From Alphaproteobacteria bacterium (GTDB lineage: Bacteria; Pseudomonadota; Alphaproteobacteria; Rhodobacterales; Rhodobacteraceae): a DNA stretch of 13,140 bases. The notes beneath the pieces are model-generated. The model worked only from the letters and a program-made list of their open reading frames with translations, was not told the DNA's origin and ran no database searches. Both the position numbers and the translations under genes were made by a program. The stretch is taken from positions 1-13,140 of the forward strand of contig JAADIC010000200.1 of the NCBI GenBank assembly GCA_013151535.1. Reading direction: 5' to 3'. Below, piece after piece: positions 1 to 6,459 of the stretch (position 1 is the stretch's first letter; each line of letters begins with the position of its first letter).

Positions 1-292
1 AAACCGGCGGGGTGAACCCCGCCCTACGGACCGCCATTGAAAACCGCGCTTTGATGGCGCCCCAACGGGTTGAATAATCCGCATCACCCTCCGGCATCGT
101 CCAAACACAATGCAGATGATCCGGCATCACAACCCGTGCCTCAATCGCAAACGGCCGCTCCATTCGTGTCACGCGCACGGCCTCGCGCAACAAATCAACC
201 TCGCGCACCAGCAAATCCGAACCGCGATTCGCCAGATTAACCGAAAAGAAAATACTTGCCCCGCCAATGCGAGACCTGTGATAGCTCGACAT
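1..292 (-). CDS. REP-associated tyrosine transposase (RAYT), N-terminal part, cut by window edge
   Basis: The frame reads from an ATG at 292 to base 1 without a stop, giving the first 97 residues; the C-terminus lies outside the window. A TAG two codons upstream of the ATG fixes the start at 292 or later. Residues 57-64 read MPDHLHCV, containing the HUH metal-binding motif (HLH) of Y1/TnpA_REP transposases, followed by PEGDADYSTRW and IKARF, which are typical of the RAYT family. These are domesticated relatives of IS200/IS605 transposases that cut and move REP palindromes as single-stranded DNA. The catalytic tyrosine should lie downstream and cannot be checked. Residues about 89-96 are encoded by a REP palindrome (see 6-27). 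There is no clear ribosome binding site. The gene is divergent from the toxin-antitoxin pair. Whether it is intact cannot be told from here. Confidence 0.85.
   Translation of the reverse strand, partial: MSSYHRSRIGGASIFFSVNLANRGSDLLVREVDLLREAVRVTRMERPFAIEARVVMPDHLHCVWTMPEGDADYSTRWGAIKARFSMAVRRAGFTPPV
6..27 (-). repeat. REP palindrome with GTAG foot, inside the RAYT reading frame
   Basis: On the minus strand GTAG (27-24) is followed directly by a perfect 7-bp stem, GGCGGGG / CCCCGCC, with the four-base loop TTCA. A GTAG or GGAG tetranucleotide at the foot of the hairpin is the known signature of REP elements recognised by RAYT transposases. The element is read in frame as RRAGFTPP in the transposase. 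Only this one copy is in the window, so its status as a dispersed repeat is inferred. Confidence 0.7.
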
Positions 293-362
293 TCGCTAAA
301 ATGCCGACACTCCGGTTAATTTCGCATTAACCACAATCTCCTAAAATGCCACCCAACTTCCC

Positions 363-402
363 TTGACGGCAGCCCATTTTGTACATACATTTGAACATAC
401 AA
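363..402 (+). promoter_or_regulatory. candidate promoter and autoregulatory operator of the toxin-antitoxin pair
   Basis: TTGACG (363-368) is followed, after 17 bases, by TACATT (386-391), a plausible sigma-70 pair. The hexamer ACATAC occurs at 383-388 and again at 395-400, a 12-base period, inside an imperfect inverted repeat TTGTA (379-383) / TACAA (398-402). Ribbon-helix-helix antitoxins bind short repeats over their own promoter, so this is a reasonable BrnA site. One problem is that the predicted transcript start near 398 lies after both candidate TTG start codons of the toxin. Either the start codon, the promoter or both are therefore misassigned. A second possible pair is TTCGCA (322-327) with TAAAAT (342-347), spacer only 14 bases. 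Confidence 0.35.
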
Positions 403-687
403 TTTGACTGGGATGATGGTAACCGTAACAAATGCTGCAAGCACGGCCTGACAGTCCTTGAGATCGAGCATCTGTTCCGCTCTGACCCGCTAATCGCGCC
501 CGATCACAAGCACAGCGATGTAGAGCAGTGCTTCATTGCGGTTGGCCGCACCTCGTCGGGCCGCCCCGCTTTCGTCGCGTTTTGCTGGCGTGGTGATGAA
601 ATTCGGCCCGTAAGCGCCAGATGTATGCACAAAAGAGAGGTGCTAAATTATGAAACCCAAGCACGTCCCGAAAATGACAAGCGATGA
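379..687 (+). CDS. brnT: BrnT-type toxin (DUF497 family ribonuclease)
   Basis: The product is about 102 residues, close to the usual BrnT length of 90-100. The N-terminal signature FDWDDGNRNKCCKHGLT matches the family pattern F-x-W-D-x-x-K/N-x-x-K-H-G-hydrophobic. The C-terminal part IRPVSARCMHKREVLNYE matches the IRxISAR...RRERxxYE end that folds beside the RNase core. BrnT is the toxin of a type II system and blocks translation by cleaving RNA; it is neutralised by BrnA. Only TTG codons (379 and 391) are available before the conserved domain, because an in-frame TGA stands at 364-366; neither has a good ribosome binding site, so the start is uncertain. The last 38 bases overlap the antitoxin gene. 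Toxin-before-antitoxin order is normal for this family. Confidence 0.85.
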   Translation: MYIHLNIQFDWDDGNRNKCCKHGLTVLEIEHLFRSDPLIAPDHKHSDVEQCFIAVGRTSSGRPAFVAFCWRGDEIRPVSARCMHKREVLNYETQARPENDKR

Positions 688-901
688 ACAGGCCGAGGCA
701 TTTCTTGCTCATGACCTGTCAAACCTCGACTACACCACGTTCAAACCGTTATCGTGGGAGTTGCACCCCAAAACGGCGCGCCTGAACATGCGGCTTCCTC
801 AAGGGTTAGTTGATGCAGCGAAAGCAAAGGCAAAGGCGCATGGCGTTCCCTATCAACGCCTTATCCGCGAGGCCATTGAGCGGATGGTGCAATCACCATA
901 A
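650..901 (+). CDS. brnA: BrnA-like antitoxin, CopG / ribbon-helix-helix family
   Basis: The protein has 83 residues. The N-terminal part (about 1-45, with SDEQAEAFLAHDLSNLDYTTFKP) matches the CopG_antitoxin/BrnA toxin-binding region. The C-terminal part is a ribbon-helix-helix DNA-binding domain: a beta strand ARLNMRLPQGLVDAAKAKA, then a turn HGVPYQ and helix RLIREAIERM. The ATG at 650 has GAGGT eight bases upstream and lies inside the toxin gene, which suggests coupled translation. It should neutralise the upstream toxin by direct contact and repress the shared promoter as a dimer; this is family knowledge. The pair is intact by eye, with no frameshift or missing block. Confidence 0.83.
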   Translation: MKPKHVPKMTSDEQAEAFLAHDLSNLDYTTFKPLSWELHPKTARLNMRLPQGLVDAAKAKAKAHGVPYQRLIREAIERMVQSP

Positions 902-913
902 AGGACGACCCCC

Positions 914-1168
914 ATGCCCTTCGACCTCACCCTGCCCGACTGGATCGGCATCCTCGGATCACTCATCATCGCTGCCGGTTACTTCGCGGTCTCAAGTGGG
1001 CGGACGGACGCCGAAAAGCCGCCGTTCCAAGTCCTCAACCTGATCGGCGCGATCCTCGTGCTGATCTCGCTTTACTACCGCCCAAATCCCGGCGCGATTT
1101 TGATTGAGCTGTTGTGGGTTGGCATCGCCGTCTATGCGTTGGTACGTTTCATATTCGGCAAACGCTAG
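914..1168 (+). CDS. small three-helix membrane protein, CBU_0592-like family
   Basis: The protein has 84 residues and contains three hydrophobic stretches at about 10-27 (WIGILGSLIIAAGYFAV), 41-57 (VLNLIGAILVLISLYY) and 60-80 (PGAILIELLWVGIAVYALV), so it should sit in the inner membrane. The order DWIG...GY...PFQ-LN-GA...LY-NP...IE--W is the pattern of the CBU_0592-like family, whose function is unknown to me. An AGGA box stands about nine bases before the ATG. It begins 12 bases after the antitoxin stop, so it may be read through from that promoter, but nothing suggests it belongs to the toxin system. Its TAG overlaps the TAG of trxC on the other strand within CTAG (1165-1168). Confidence 0.75.
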   Translation: MPFDLTLPDWIGILGSLIIAAGYFAVSSGRTDAEKPPFQVLNLIGAILVLISLYYRPNPGAILIELLWVGIAVYALVRFIFGKR

Positions 1169-1611
1169 ACGTTCACGCCAGTTTTGCTGCGAACAAACCC
1201 TTCGATCTGCGCGGCTGGCATGGCCCCCGCTTGCCGTGCAACCTCGCGGCCGTTCTGGAACACGATCATCAGCGGAATGCCCCTGATGCCATGCTGGGTT
1301 GAAACCTTGGGGAAATCCTCGGTGTTGATCTTGGCGAAGCGCACTTCGCCGCTCAACTTTGCCGCTGCCTTGGAAAACTCCGGTGCCATCATCCGGCACG
1401 GGCCACACCACGGCGCCCAGAAATCGACCACCAGAGGCACCTGGTCGTTGGCTTTGGCCTTGGCCAGCGCTTTTGGGTCAAGCTCGGCCACTTTGCCGGT
1501 CATCAACTTACCGCCGCAAACCCCGCATTTGGGGCCTGCGCCCAAGCGATCCTCGGGCACGCGGTTCACGCTTGCACAATCCAGACAGGTCAGTTTTTTG
1601 CCGTTGGCCAT
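1165..1611 (-). CDS. trxC: thioredoxin 2 (TrxC) with N-terminal zinc ribbon
   Basis: The protein has 148 residues, the usual TrxC length. Residues 1-37 carry two CxxC pairs (C9/C12 and C29/C32) that bind zinc, a feature separating TrxC from TrxA. The thioredoxin fold follows, with the redox-active WCGPC at 68-72 and the cis-proline at P113 (RGIPL). It reduces disulfides in the cytoplasm with electrons from thioredoxin reductase and is often linked to oxidative stress. An AGGAGG ribosome binding site lies six bases before the ATG, inside an inverted repeat (see 1619-1668). The gene lies 53 bases downstream of gcvP on the same strand; a separate promoter overlapping the gcvP stop looks likely. 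It converges on the small membrane protein gene with a four-base overlap. Confidence 0.95.
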   Translation of the reverse strand: MANGKKLTCLDCASVNRVPEDRLGAGPKCGVCGGKLMTGKVAELDPKALAKAKANDQVPLVVDFWAPWCGPCRMMAPEFSKAAAKLSGEVRFAKINTEDFPKVSTQHGIRGIPLMIVFQNGREVARQAGAMPAAQIEGFVRSKTGVNV

Positions 1612-1618
1612 CGGAAGC

Positions 1619-1668
1619 CTCCTATATATTCAACATCTCTAATATAGGAGCGCCTCTGACAGCTTCAA
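1619..1668 (-). promoter_or_regulatory. trxC promoter and inverted repeat covering -10 box and ribosome binding site
   Basis: On the minus strand TTGAAG (1668-1663) and TATATT (1646-1641) are separated by 16 bases and form a good sigma-70 promoter whose -35 box overlaps the gcvP stop codon. A perfect 9-bp inverted repeat, CTCCTATAT / ATATAGGAG (arms 1650-1642 and 1627-1619, 14-base gap), covers this -10 box with one arm and the AGGAG of trxC with the other. A transcript starting at this promoter (near 1634) would lack the first arm, whereas read-through RNA from gcvP would contain both and could hide the ribosome binding site. Alternatively the repeat is a repressor operator. Confidence 0.5.
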
Positions 1669-4523
1669 CCCACCTCTGCCGCTTCGACATAATCTTCCAT
1701 CGGCGGGCAGATGCAGACCAGATTGCGGTCGCCCCAGGCATTATCAATTCGGTTGACGGGGGCCCAGTATTTGTCGACCCGAAACGCACCGGGTGGAAAG
1801 CAGGCCTGTTCGCGCGTGTAGGGCCGGTCCCAGTCGCTTATCAGATCCTCGACCGTGTGGGGTGCGTTTTTCAGCGGGTTGTTTTCAGGGTCAATCCTGC
1901 CTTCTTCAATATCTCGCACCTCTTCTCGGATCGCCAGCATCGCGTCGCAGAACCGATCCAACTCGGCCTTGGTCTCGCTTTCTGTCGGTTCAACCATCAG
2001 CGTGCCAGAGACCGGAAAGCTCATGGTCGGGGCGTGGAAACCGCAATCGACCAGCCGCTTGGCGATGTCGTCCACGGTCACACCAGCGCTGTCTTTCACC
2101 CCGCGTGTGTCAACGATACATTCATGCGCCACACGGCCATTCGGACCCTTGTAAAGGATGCCAAACGCGTCTTCGAGCCGCGTGGCGATGTAATTGGCAT
2201 TCAGAATCGCGATCTTGGTGGCCTGCGTCATGCCGGGGCCACCCATCAACAGGCAATAGGCCCAGGAAATCGCCAGAATACTGGCCGAACCGAAAGGTGC
2301 CGAGGACACCGCCCCTTCACCATCCGAACCGCGTGGATCACCCGGCAGGAACGGTATCAAATGGCCCCTGACGCCAATCGGCCCCATGCCCGGCCCGCCG
2401 CCGCCATGGGGAATGGCGAATGTTTTGTGCAGGTTGAGGTGGCTGACATCCGAGCCGATCTCGCCCGGTTTCGCCAGCCCGACCATGGCGTTCAGGTTTG
2501 CACCATCCAGATAGACCTGCCCGCCATGCAGATGCACGAGGTCACAAACCTCTTTCACAGTTTCCTCGAACACGCCGTGGGTGGAGGGGTAGGTAATCAT
2601 GCAGGCCGCTAGATTATCGGAATGCTGTTCGGCCTTGGCGCGGAAATCGTCCAGATCAATATCGCCATTTTCCAGCGATTTGACCGGCACGACCTTCATG
2701 CCCGCCATCTGCGCGCTGGCCGGATTGGTGCCATGCGCCGACATCGGGATCAGGCAGATATTGCGGTGTCCCTGATCCAGTGAGCGGTGATAGGCGGCGA
2801 TGGTCAACAGACCGGCGAATTCGCCTTGAGCACCGGAATTGGATTGCATGGAAATCGCGTCATAACCCGTCATCTGACACAGCTTTTCTGACAGATCGTC
2901 AATCATATGCTTGTAACCAAGCGCCTGATCCTGCGGTACAAAAGGATGCACTTGCGAAAACTCCGGCCAAGTCAGCGGTATCATTTCTGCCGCTGCGTTC
3001 AGCTTCATGGTGCAGGACCCCAGCGGGATCATGGCCCGATCCAGCGCCAGATCACGATCGGCCAAACGGCGCATATAGCGCGTCATTTCGCTTTCGGCGC
3101 GGTTCATGTGAAACACCGGATGTTCCAGATAGGTTGAAGTTCTGAGGAGCGCATCAGGGATGCGGTATTCCGCCGTCAGATCGTCCTCCAAATCGTTGAT
3201 GCCAAAGGCCCGCCAGACCGCTTCAAGCGTGGCAGGGCGGGTGCGTTCATCAAGCGAGATACCGATGCGGGTTTGCCCCACACGGCGCAGATTGATACCC
3301 TCGGCCAAGGCGGATTTCATGATGACGTTCTGCATCGCGCCCACATCAACCGTGATCGTGTCAAAAAAGAACTCCTGCTCGATCTTCAACCCGATGCTCT
3401 CCAGCCCTTTGGCAAGGCGCACGGTTTTGCGATGGATCCGCTGGGCAATCGCTTTCAGCCCTTCTGGCCCGTGCATCACCGCGTAAAACGACGCCATGAC
3501 CGCCAGCAGCGCCTGCGCCGTACAGACATTGCTGGTGGCTTTTTCGCGCCGGATATGCTGTTCGCGGGTTTGCAACGCCAGCCGATAGGCACGGTTGCCG
3601 CGGCTGTCGATGGACACGCCCACCAGCCGCCCGGGCATGGAGCGTTTGTACTTCTCTTTCGTCGCCATATAGGCGGCATGCGGGCCACCATACCCCTGCG
3701 GCACGCCGAAACGCTGGGTCGAGCCAATCGCGATATCCGCCCCCATGGCACCGGGTTCCTTGAGCAGGGTCAGGGCCAGTGGGTCAGCGCAAACAACAGC
3801 AATCGCCTTGGCCTCATGCAGGGCCTCAATCTGGTCGGTGAAGTCGCGCAAAAAGCCGTAAGTGCCGGGATATTGGAAGATCGCGCCGAACACTTTCGAC
3901 GGGTCCAGATCGGTTTCCGGATTGCCGACGATGATTTCAATGCCAGCAGGTGCGGCGCGGGTTTTCATCACTTCGATGTTTTGCGGATGACACTTGTGAT
4001 CGACAAAAAATGCCCCGGCTTTTGATTTCGCCACCCGCTGCGCCATCGACATTGCCTCGGCGCAAGCGGTGGATTCATCCAGCAGCGAGGCATTGGCAAT
4101 CTCAAGCCCGGTCAGATCGCTGACCATGGTTTGAAAGTTCAAAAGCGCCTCAAGCCGGCCTTGCGAGATCTCCGGCTGGTAAGGTGTATAGGCGGTGTAC
4201 CACGCCGGATTTTCCAAGATGTTGCGCTGGATGGCGGGCGGCGTGACCGTGCCGTAATAGCCCTGCCCGATCAGGGTAATCATATGCTTGTTCTTGCGCG
4301 CAACCTCGCGCATGGTGAACAGCATTTCCTGCTCGGATTTGGCCCGTTCCCACTCCAGCGGCGCACGCTGACGGATGGATTGTGGCACCGTCTGGTCGAT
4401 CAGCTCGTCAAGCGTTTCCACACCCAGAACCTTCAACATTTCCGCCATTTCGCTGGGCGAAGGGCCGATATGGCGGCGATTGGCGAAATCATAGGGCAGA
4501 TAGTCGATAGGTTCAAAAGTCAT
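1665..4523 (-). CDS. gcvP: glycine dehydrogenase (aminomethyl-transferring), P protein of the glycine cleavage system
   Basis: The protein has 952 residues from the ATG at 4523, matching full-length single-chain P proteins (about 950). An upstream in-frame GTG at 4535 would add four residues, but the GGAG it overlaps is correctly spaced for the ATG, so I prefer 4523. The N-terminal half starts YDFANRRHIGPS; the C-terminal half carries the pyridoxal-phosphate lysine K700 in HLNLHKTFAIPHGGGGPG, followed by the glycine-rich loop. The enzyme decarboxylates glycine and passes the aminomethyl group to the lipoyl arm of GcvH. It is last in gcvT-gcvH-gcvP, 64 bases after gcvH, with a palindrome in that gap. 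Expression should follow the glycine riboswitch upstream of gcvT. No frameshift is seen. Confidence 0.97.
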   Translation of the reverse strand: MTFEPIDYLPYDFANRRHIGPSPSEMAEMLKVLGVETLDELIDQTVPQSIRQRAPLEWERAKSEQEMLFTMREVARKNKHMITLIGQGYYGTVTPPAIQRNILENPAWYTAYTPYQPEISQGRLEALLNFQTMVSDLTGLEIANASLLDESTACAEAMSMAQRVAKSKAGAFFVDHKCHPQNIEVMKTRAAPAGIEIIVGNPETDLDPSKVFGAIFQYPGTYGFLRDFTDQIEALHEAKAIAVVCADPLALTLLKEPGAMGADIAIGSTQRFGVPQGYGGPHAAYMATKEKYKRSMPGRLVGVSIDSRGNRAYRLALQTREQHIRREKATSNVCTAQALLAVMASFYAVMHGPEGLKAIAQRIHRKTVRLAKGLESIGLKIEQEFFFDTITVDVGAMQNVIMKSALAEGINLRRVGQTRIGISLDERTRPATLEAVWRAFGINDLEDDLTAEYRIPDALLRTSTYLEHPVFHMNRAESEMTRYMRRLADRDLALDRAMIPLGSCTMKLNAAAEMIPLTWPEFSQVHPFVPQDQALGYKHMIDDLSEKLCQMTGYDAISMQSNSGAQGEFAGLLTIAAYHRSLDQGHRNICLIPMSAHGTNPASAQMAGMKVVPVKSLENGDIDLDDFRAKAEQHSDNLAACMITYPSTHGVFEETVKEVCDLVHLHGGQVYLDGANLNAMVGLAKPGEIGSDVSHLNLHKTFAIPHGGGGPGMGPIGVRGHLIPFLPGDPRGSDGEGAVSSAPFGSASILAISWAYCLLMGGPGMTQATKIAILNANYIATRLEDAFGILYKGPNGRVAHECIVDTRGVKDSAGVTVDDIAKRLVDCGFHAPTMSFPVSGTLMVEPTESETKAELDRFCDAMLAIREEVRDIEEGRIDPENNPLKNAPHTVEDLISDWDRPYTREQACFPPGAFRVDKYWAPVNRIDNAWGDRNLVCICPPMEDYVEAAEVG

Positions 4524-4549
4524 GGCGCGCTCCACTCAAGGCAAGGATG

Positions 4550-4568
4550 CCCCGGACGTGATCCGGGG
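4550..4568. repeat. palindromic repeat between gcvH and gcvP
   Basis: CCCCGGA (4550-4556) and TCCGGGG (4562-4568) form a perfect 7-bp stem with five loop bases (CGTGA). It lies in the 64-base gap between gcvH and gcvP, 27 bases before the gcvP ATG. A nearly identical palindrome occurs at 6234-6252, differing only in the outermost base pair and one loop base. There is no T-run after it, so it is unlikely to be a full terminator; it could stabilise the upstream gcvTH message or slow read-through. Confidence 0.75.
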
Positions 4569-4587
4569 CGGCATGGGTCAATTTATG

Positions 4588-4947
4588 TCAGGCAATCAAG
4601 GCCTTATAGGCGTCTTCGTCCAGCAGATTATCCATATCAGACGGATTGGTCAGCTTCATCTTGAACATCCAGCCGTCGCCGGTTGCGTCCTCATTCACCT
4701 TGGTTGGCTCGTCCGTCAGGGCCTCGTTCACCTCGACGATTTCACCATCCAGCGGGGCCAGAATATCCGAGGCCGCCTTCACGCTTTCGATCACCACAAC
4801 CTCGTCATCCTTGGCCACTTCGGTGCCCACATCAGGCAGTTCGACAAACACCAGATCGCCAAGCTGTTCGGCGGCGTAAGCGGTAATTCCGACAATCACC
4901 AGATCGCCTTCGGCCTCGAGCCATTCATGTTCTTCGGTAAATTTCAT
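4588..4947 (-). CDS. gcvH: glycine cleavage system H protein
   Basis: The protein has 119 residues, a normal GcvH length. The N-terminus MKFTEEHEWLE is typical. The lipoyl-bearing lysine is K57 in ESVKAASD, and it is followed by the GEIVEVN and GDGWMFKMKL blocks of the biotinyl/lipoyl fold. It carries the aminomethyl intermediate from GcvP to GcvT and is then reoxidised by lipoamide dehydrogenase. It also often supplies lipoate to other complexes. An AAGGAG box stands seven to eight bases before the ATG, much stronger than that of gcvT, which fits the need for more H protein than T or P. The gene is 30 bases after gcvT. Confidence 0.97.
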   Translation of the reverse strand: MKFTEEHEWLEAEGDLVIVGITAYAAEQLGDLVFVELPDVGTEVAKDDEVVVIESVKAASDILAPLDGEIVEVNEALTDEPTKVNEDATGDGWMFKMKLTNPSDMDNLLDEDAYKALIA

Positions 4948-4977
4948 CGGGTCTCTCCTTGTTGATACGCCTGGTTT

Positions 4978-6108
4978 CTAGCGTTTGAAATTGGCCGGTG
5001 TAAACGGCATTTTAGTGAGGGTCGCGGCCATTCTTTTGCCGCGCAGTTCTGCGTAGATCGTGTTGCCGATAGTGGCGTTTTCCGCCGTGACATAGCCCAT
5101 GGACATTGGCCCCTGAATGGTGGGGCCAAAGCCGCCCGATGTCACTTCACCAATCGGTGTGGTGCTGGTTTCATCAGCGAATAGAATCGTGCCGCCGCGC
5201 ATCGGCGCGCGACCTTCCGGGCGCAGGCCAACACGTTTGCGCGCAGCCCCGCCAGCCAGTTCGGCCAAAATACGATCTGCGCCGGGAAAACCACCGGCGC
5301 GCGCACCATCTGTGCGCCGCACCTTCTGGATTGCCCAGTTCAAAGCCGCCTCGGTTGGTGAGGTATCGCTGTCGATGTCATTGCCATAAAGGCAAAGCCC
5401 GGCCTCAAGGCGCAGGCTGTCGCGCGCGCCAAGGCCGATGGGTTCAACCGCCTCAAGGGCCAGCAAGGCCCGCGCCAGTTCTTCAGCTTGTCCATCCGGA
5501 ACCGAGATTTCATACCCATCTTCGCCAGTGTAGCCCGAGCGTGAAATCCACAATTCACATCCGTTCCAATCCAGAACCGCCACATCCATGAATTTCATGT
5601 CAGTTGCTGCCGGAACGAGGCTGGCCAACGCACCCTCGGCGGCTGGCCCTTGCAGCGCCAGCAACGAGCGGCCTTCGATCATTTCAAGGTCACAATCCGC
5701 GCCAAGTCCAGCCTGCATGTGGGCGAAATCCGCGTCCTTGCAAGCGGCATTGACCACCAGAAACAAATGATCGCCGCGATTGGCGATCATCAGATCGTCC
5801 TCGATCCCGCCGGCTTCGTTGGTGAAAAATCCATAGCGTTGCCGCCCCTCGCCAAGCCCCAGAACATCCACCGGAACCAGTGTTTCCAACGCCCGCGCCG
5901 CATCGGCAACATCACCGGATTTGGGCCGGATCAACACCTGCCCCATATGGCTGACATCAAACAGCCCCGCCGCCGCGCGGCAATGCAGATGTTCCTTCAG
6001 CACGCCCATGGGGTATTGAACCGGCATGTCGTAACCGGCGAAGGGCACCATTTTGGCACCAAGCTCCACATGCAAACCGTGCAAAGAAGTCTGTTTGTCT
6101 CCGGACAT
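4978..6108 (-). CDS. gcvT: aminomethyltransferase, T protein of the glycine cleavage system
   Basis: The protein has 376 residues, close to the family length. Diagnostic blocks are FAGYDMPVQYP (23-33), FDVSHMGQV (50-58), GGIEDDLMI (100-108, with D104 the likely catalytic aspartate), SRSGYTGEDGYEI and the late SGGFGPT of the C-terminal domain. It transfers the methylene from the GcvH lipoyl arm to tetrahydrofolate and releases ammonia. It is the first gene of gcvT-gcvH-gcvP, 85 bases downstream of the second riboswitch aptamer. The sequence before the ATG (a G-run about five bases upstream) is a weak ribosome binding site, compatible with leader-controlled expression. The frame is intact. Confidence 0.96.
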   Translation of the reverse strand: MSGDKQTSLHGLHVELGAKMVPFAGYDMPVQYPMGVLKEHLHCRAAAGLFDVSHMGQVLIRPKSGDVADAARALETLVPVDVLGLGEGRQRYGFFTNEAGGIEDDLMIANRGDHLFLVVNAACKDADFAHMQAGLGADCDLEMIEGRSLLALQGPAAEGALASLVPAATDMKFMDVAVLDWNGCELWISRSGYTGEDGYEISVPDGQAEELARALLALEAVEPIGLGARDSLRLEAGLCLYGNDIDSDTSPTEAALNWAIQKVRRTDGARAGGFPGADRILAELAGGAARKRVGLRPEGRAPMRGGTILFADETSTTPIGEVTSGGFGPTIQGPMSMGYVTAENATIGNTIYAELRGKRMAATLTKMPFTPANFKR

Positions 6109-6193
6109 GATCGCCCCCCAAATCAGCCAGATTTTCGCTTTGAAAGCTCCGGCACCGTCATAGGCACGCCCCGAACGGGATGCGCCGCGATGC

Positions 6194-6358
6194 CCCCTCT
6201 GTCTTTTTGCCTGAGATCGTTATCCCTTCGGCGTCCCGGACATGATCCGGGATCTCTCCAGAGTGTTTTTCCAGCATCGGTCCCTGTGGCCTGAGAGTTT
6301 CCGGGGCGGTTGCTCCTTCGGCACTGGCCCGCATCAAAGCTGGTCCAGTTCTCCCGAT
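6194..6358 (-). promoter_or_regulatory. tandem glycine riboswitch (gcvT leader), two aptamers
   Basis: Read on the minus strand, aptamer 1 runs from about 6358 to 6276: ATCGG (6358-6354) pairs with CCGAT (6280-6276), and between them are the conserved GGAGAAC, GCCGAAGGAGCAA and CTCTCAGG blocks ending in GGACC. A short linker with AAAAACA follows. Aptamer 2 spans about 6265-6194 and repeats the pattern: CTCTGGAGAGA, GCCGAAGG, ATCTCAGGCAAAA and GACAGAG (6203-6197). These match the Rfam glycine riboswitch as I know it. The RNA binds glycine and normally turns on the glycine cleavage operon when glycine is abundant. The expression platform in 6109-6193 is not obvious: I see no hairpin with a T-run. 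A palindromic repeat forms the variable arm of aptamer 2 (6234-6252). Confidence 0.93.
6234..6252. repeat. palindromic repeat inside aptamer 2 of the glycine riboswitch
   Basis: TCCCGGA (6234-6240) and TCCGGGA (6246-6252) make a perfect 7-bp stem with loop CATGA. It occupies the variable hairpin just 5' (in RNA sense) of the conserved GCCGAAGG of aptamer 2, so it forms a structural arm of the riboswitch. The same palindrome, with one loop change and one compensated base pair, lies at 4550-4568. Confidence 0.75.
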
Positions 6359-6376
6359 TCTGATACGGCACACGTT

Positions 6377-6382
6377 AGTATA
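6377..6382 (-). promoter_or_regulatory. probable -10 box of the gcv operon promoter
   Basis: TATACT (5 of 6 matches to TATAAT) on the minus strand would start transcription near 6370, about ten bases before the first riboswitch helix, which is the expected geometry. I cannot find a good -35 box at 16-18 bases; the best nearby sequence is GC-rich, so an activator may be needed. Confidence 0.55.
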
Positions 6383-6405
6383 CCGAAATTCGCAACGCAA
6401 CCGGC

Positions 6406-6435
6406 TTGTGATCCCGACGCGAAAACCCTTATATC
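6406..6435 (+). promoter_or_regulatory. possible promoter of the cyclotransferase-like gene
   Basis: TTGTGA (6406-6411) and TATATC (6430-6435) are 18 bases apart and each match four of six consensus bases. The transcript would start near 6442, giving a short leader before the ATG at 6460. It is divergent from the gcv promoter, with the two -10 boxes about 50 bases apart. Confidence 0.4.
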
Positions 6436-6459
6436 GCCGGAACGAAATTCGGAGGCCCA

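Noticed and set aside
1359..2612. Long plus-strand open frame of over 400 codons opposite trxC and gcvP
   Set aside because: It is an antisense shadow of clearly real genes in GC-rich DNA, with no domain pattern and no ribosome binding site.
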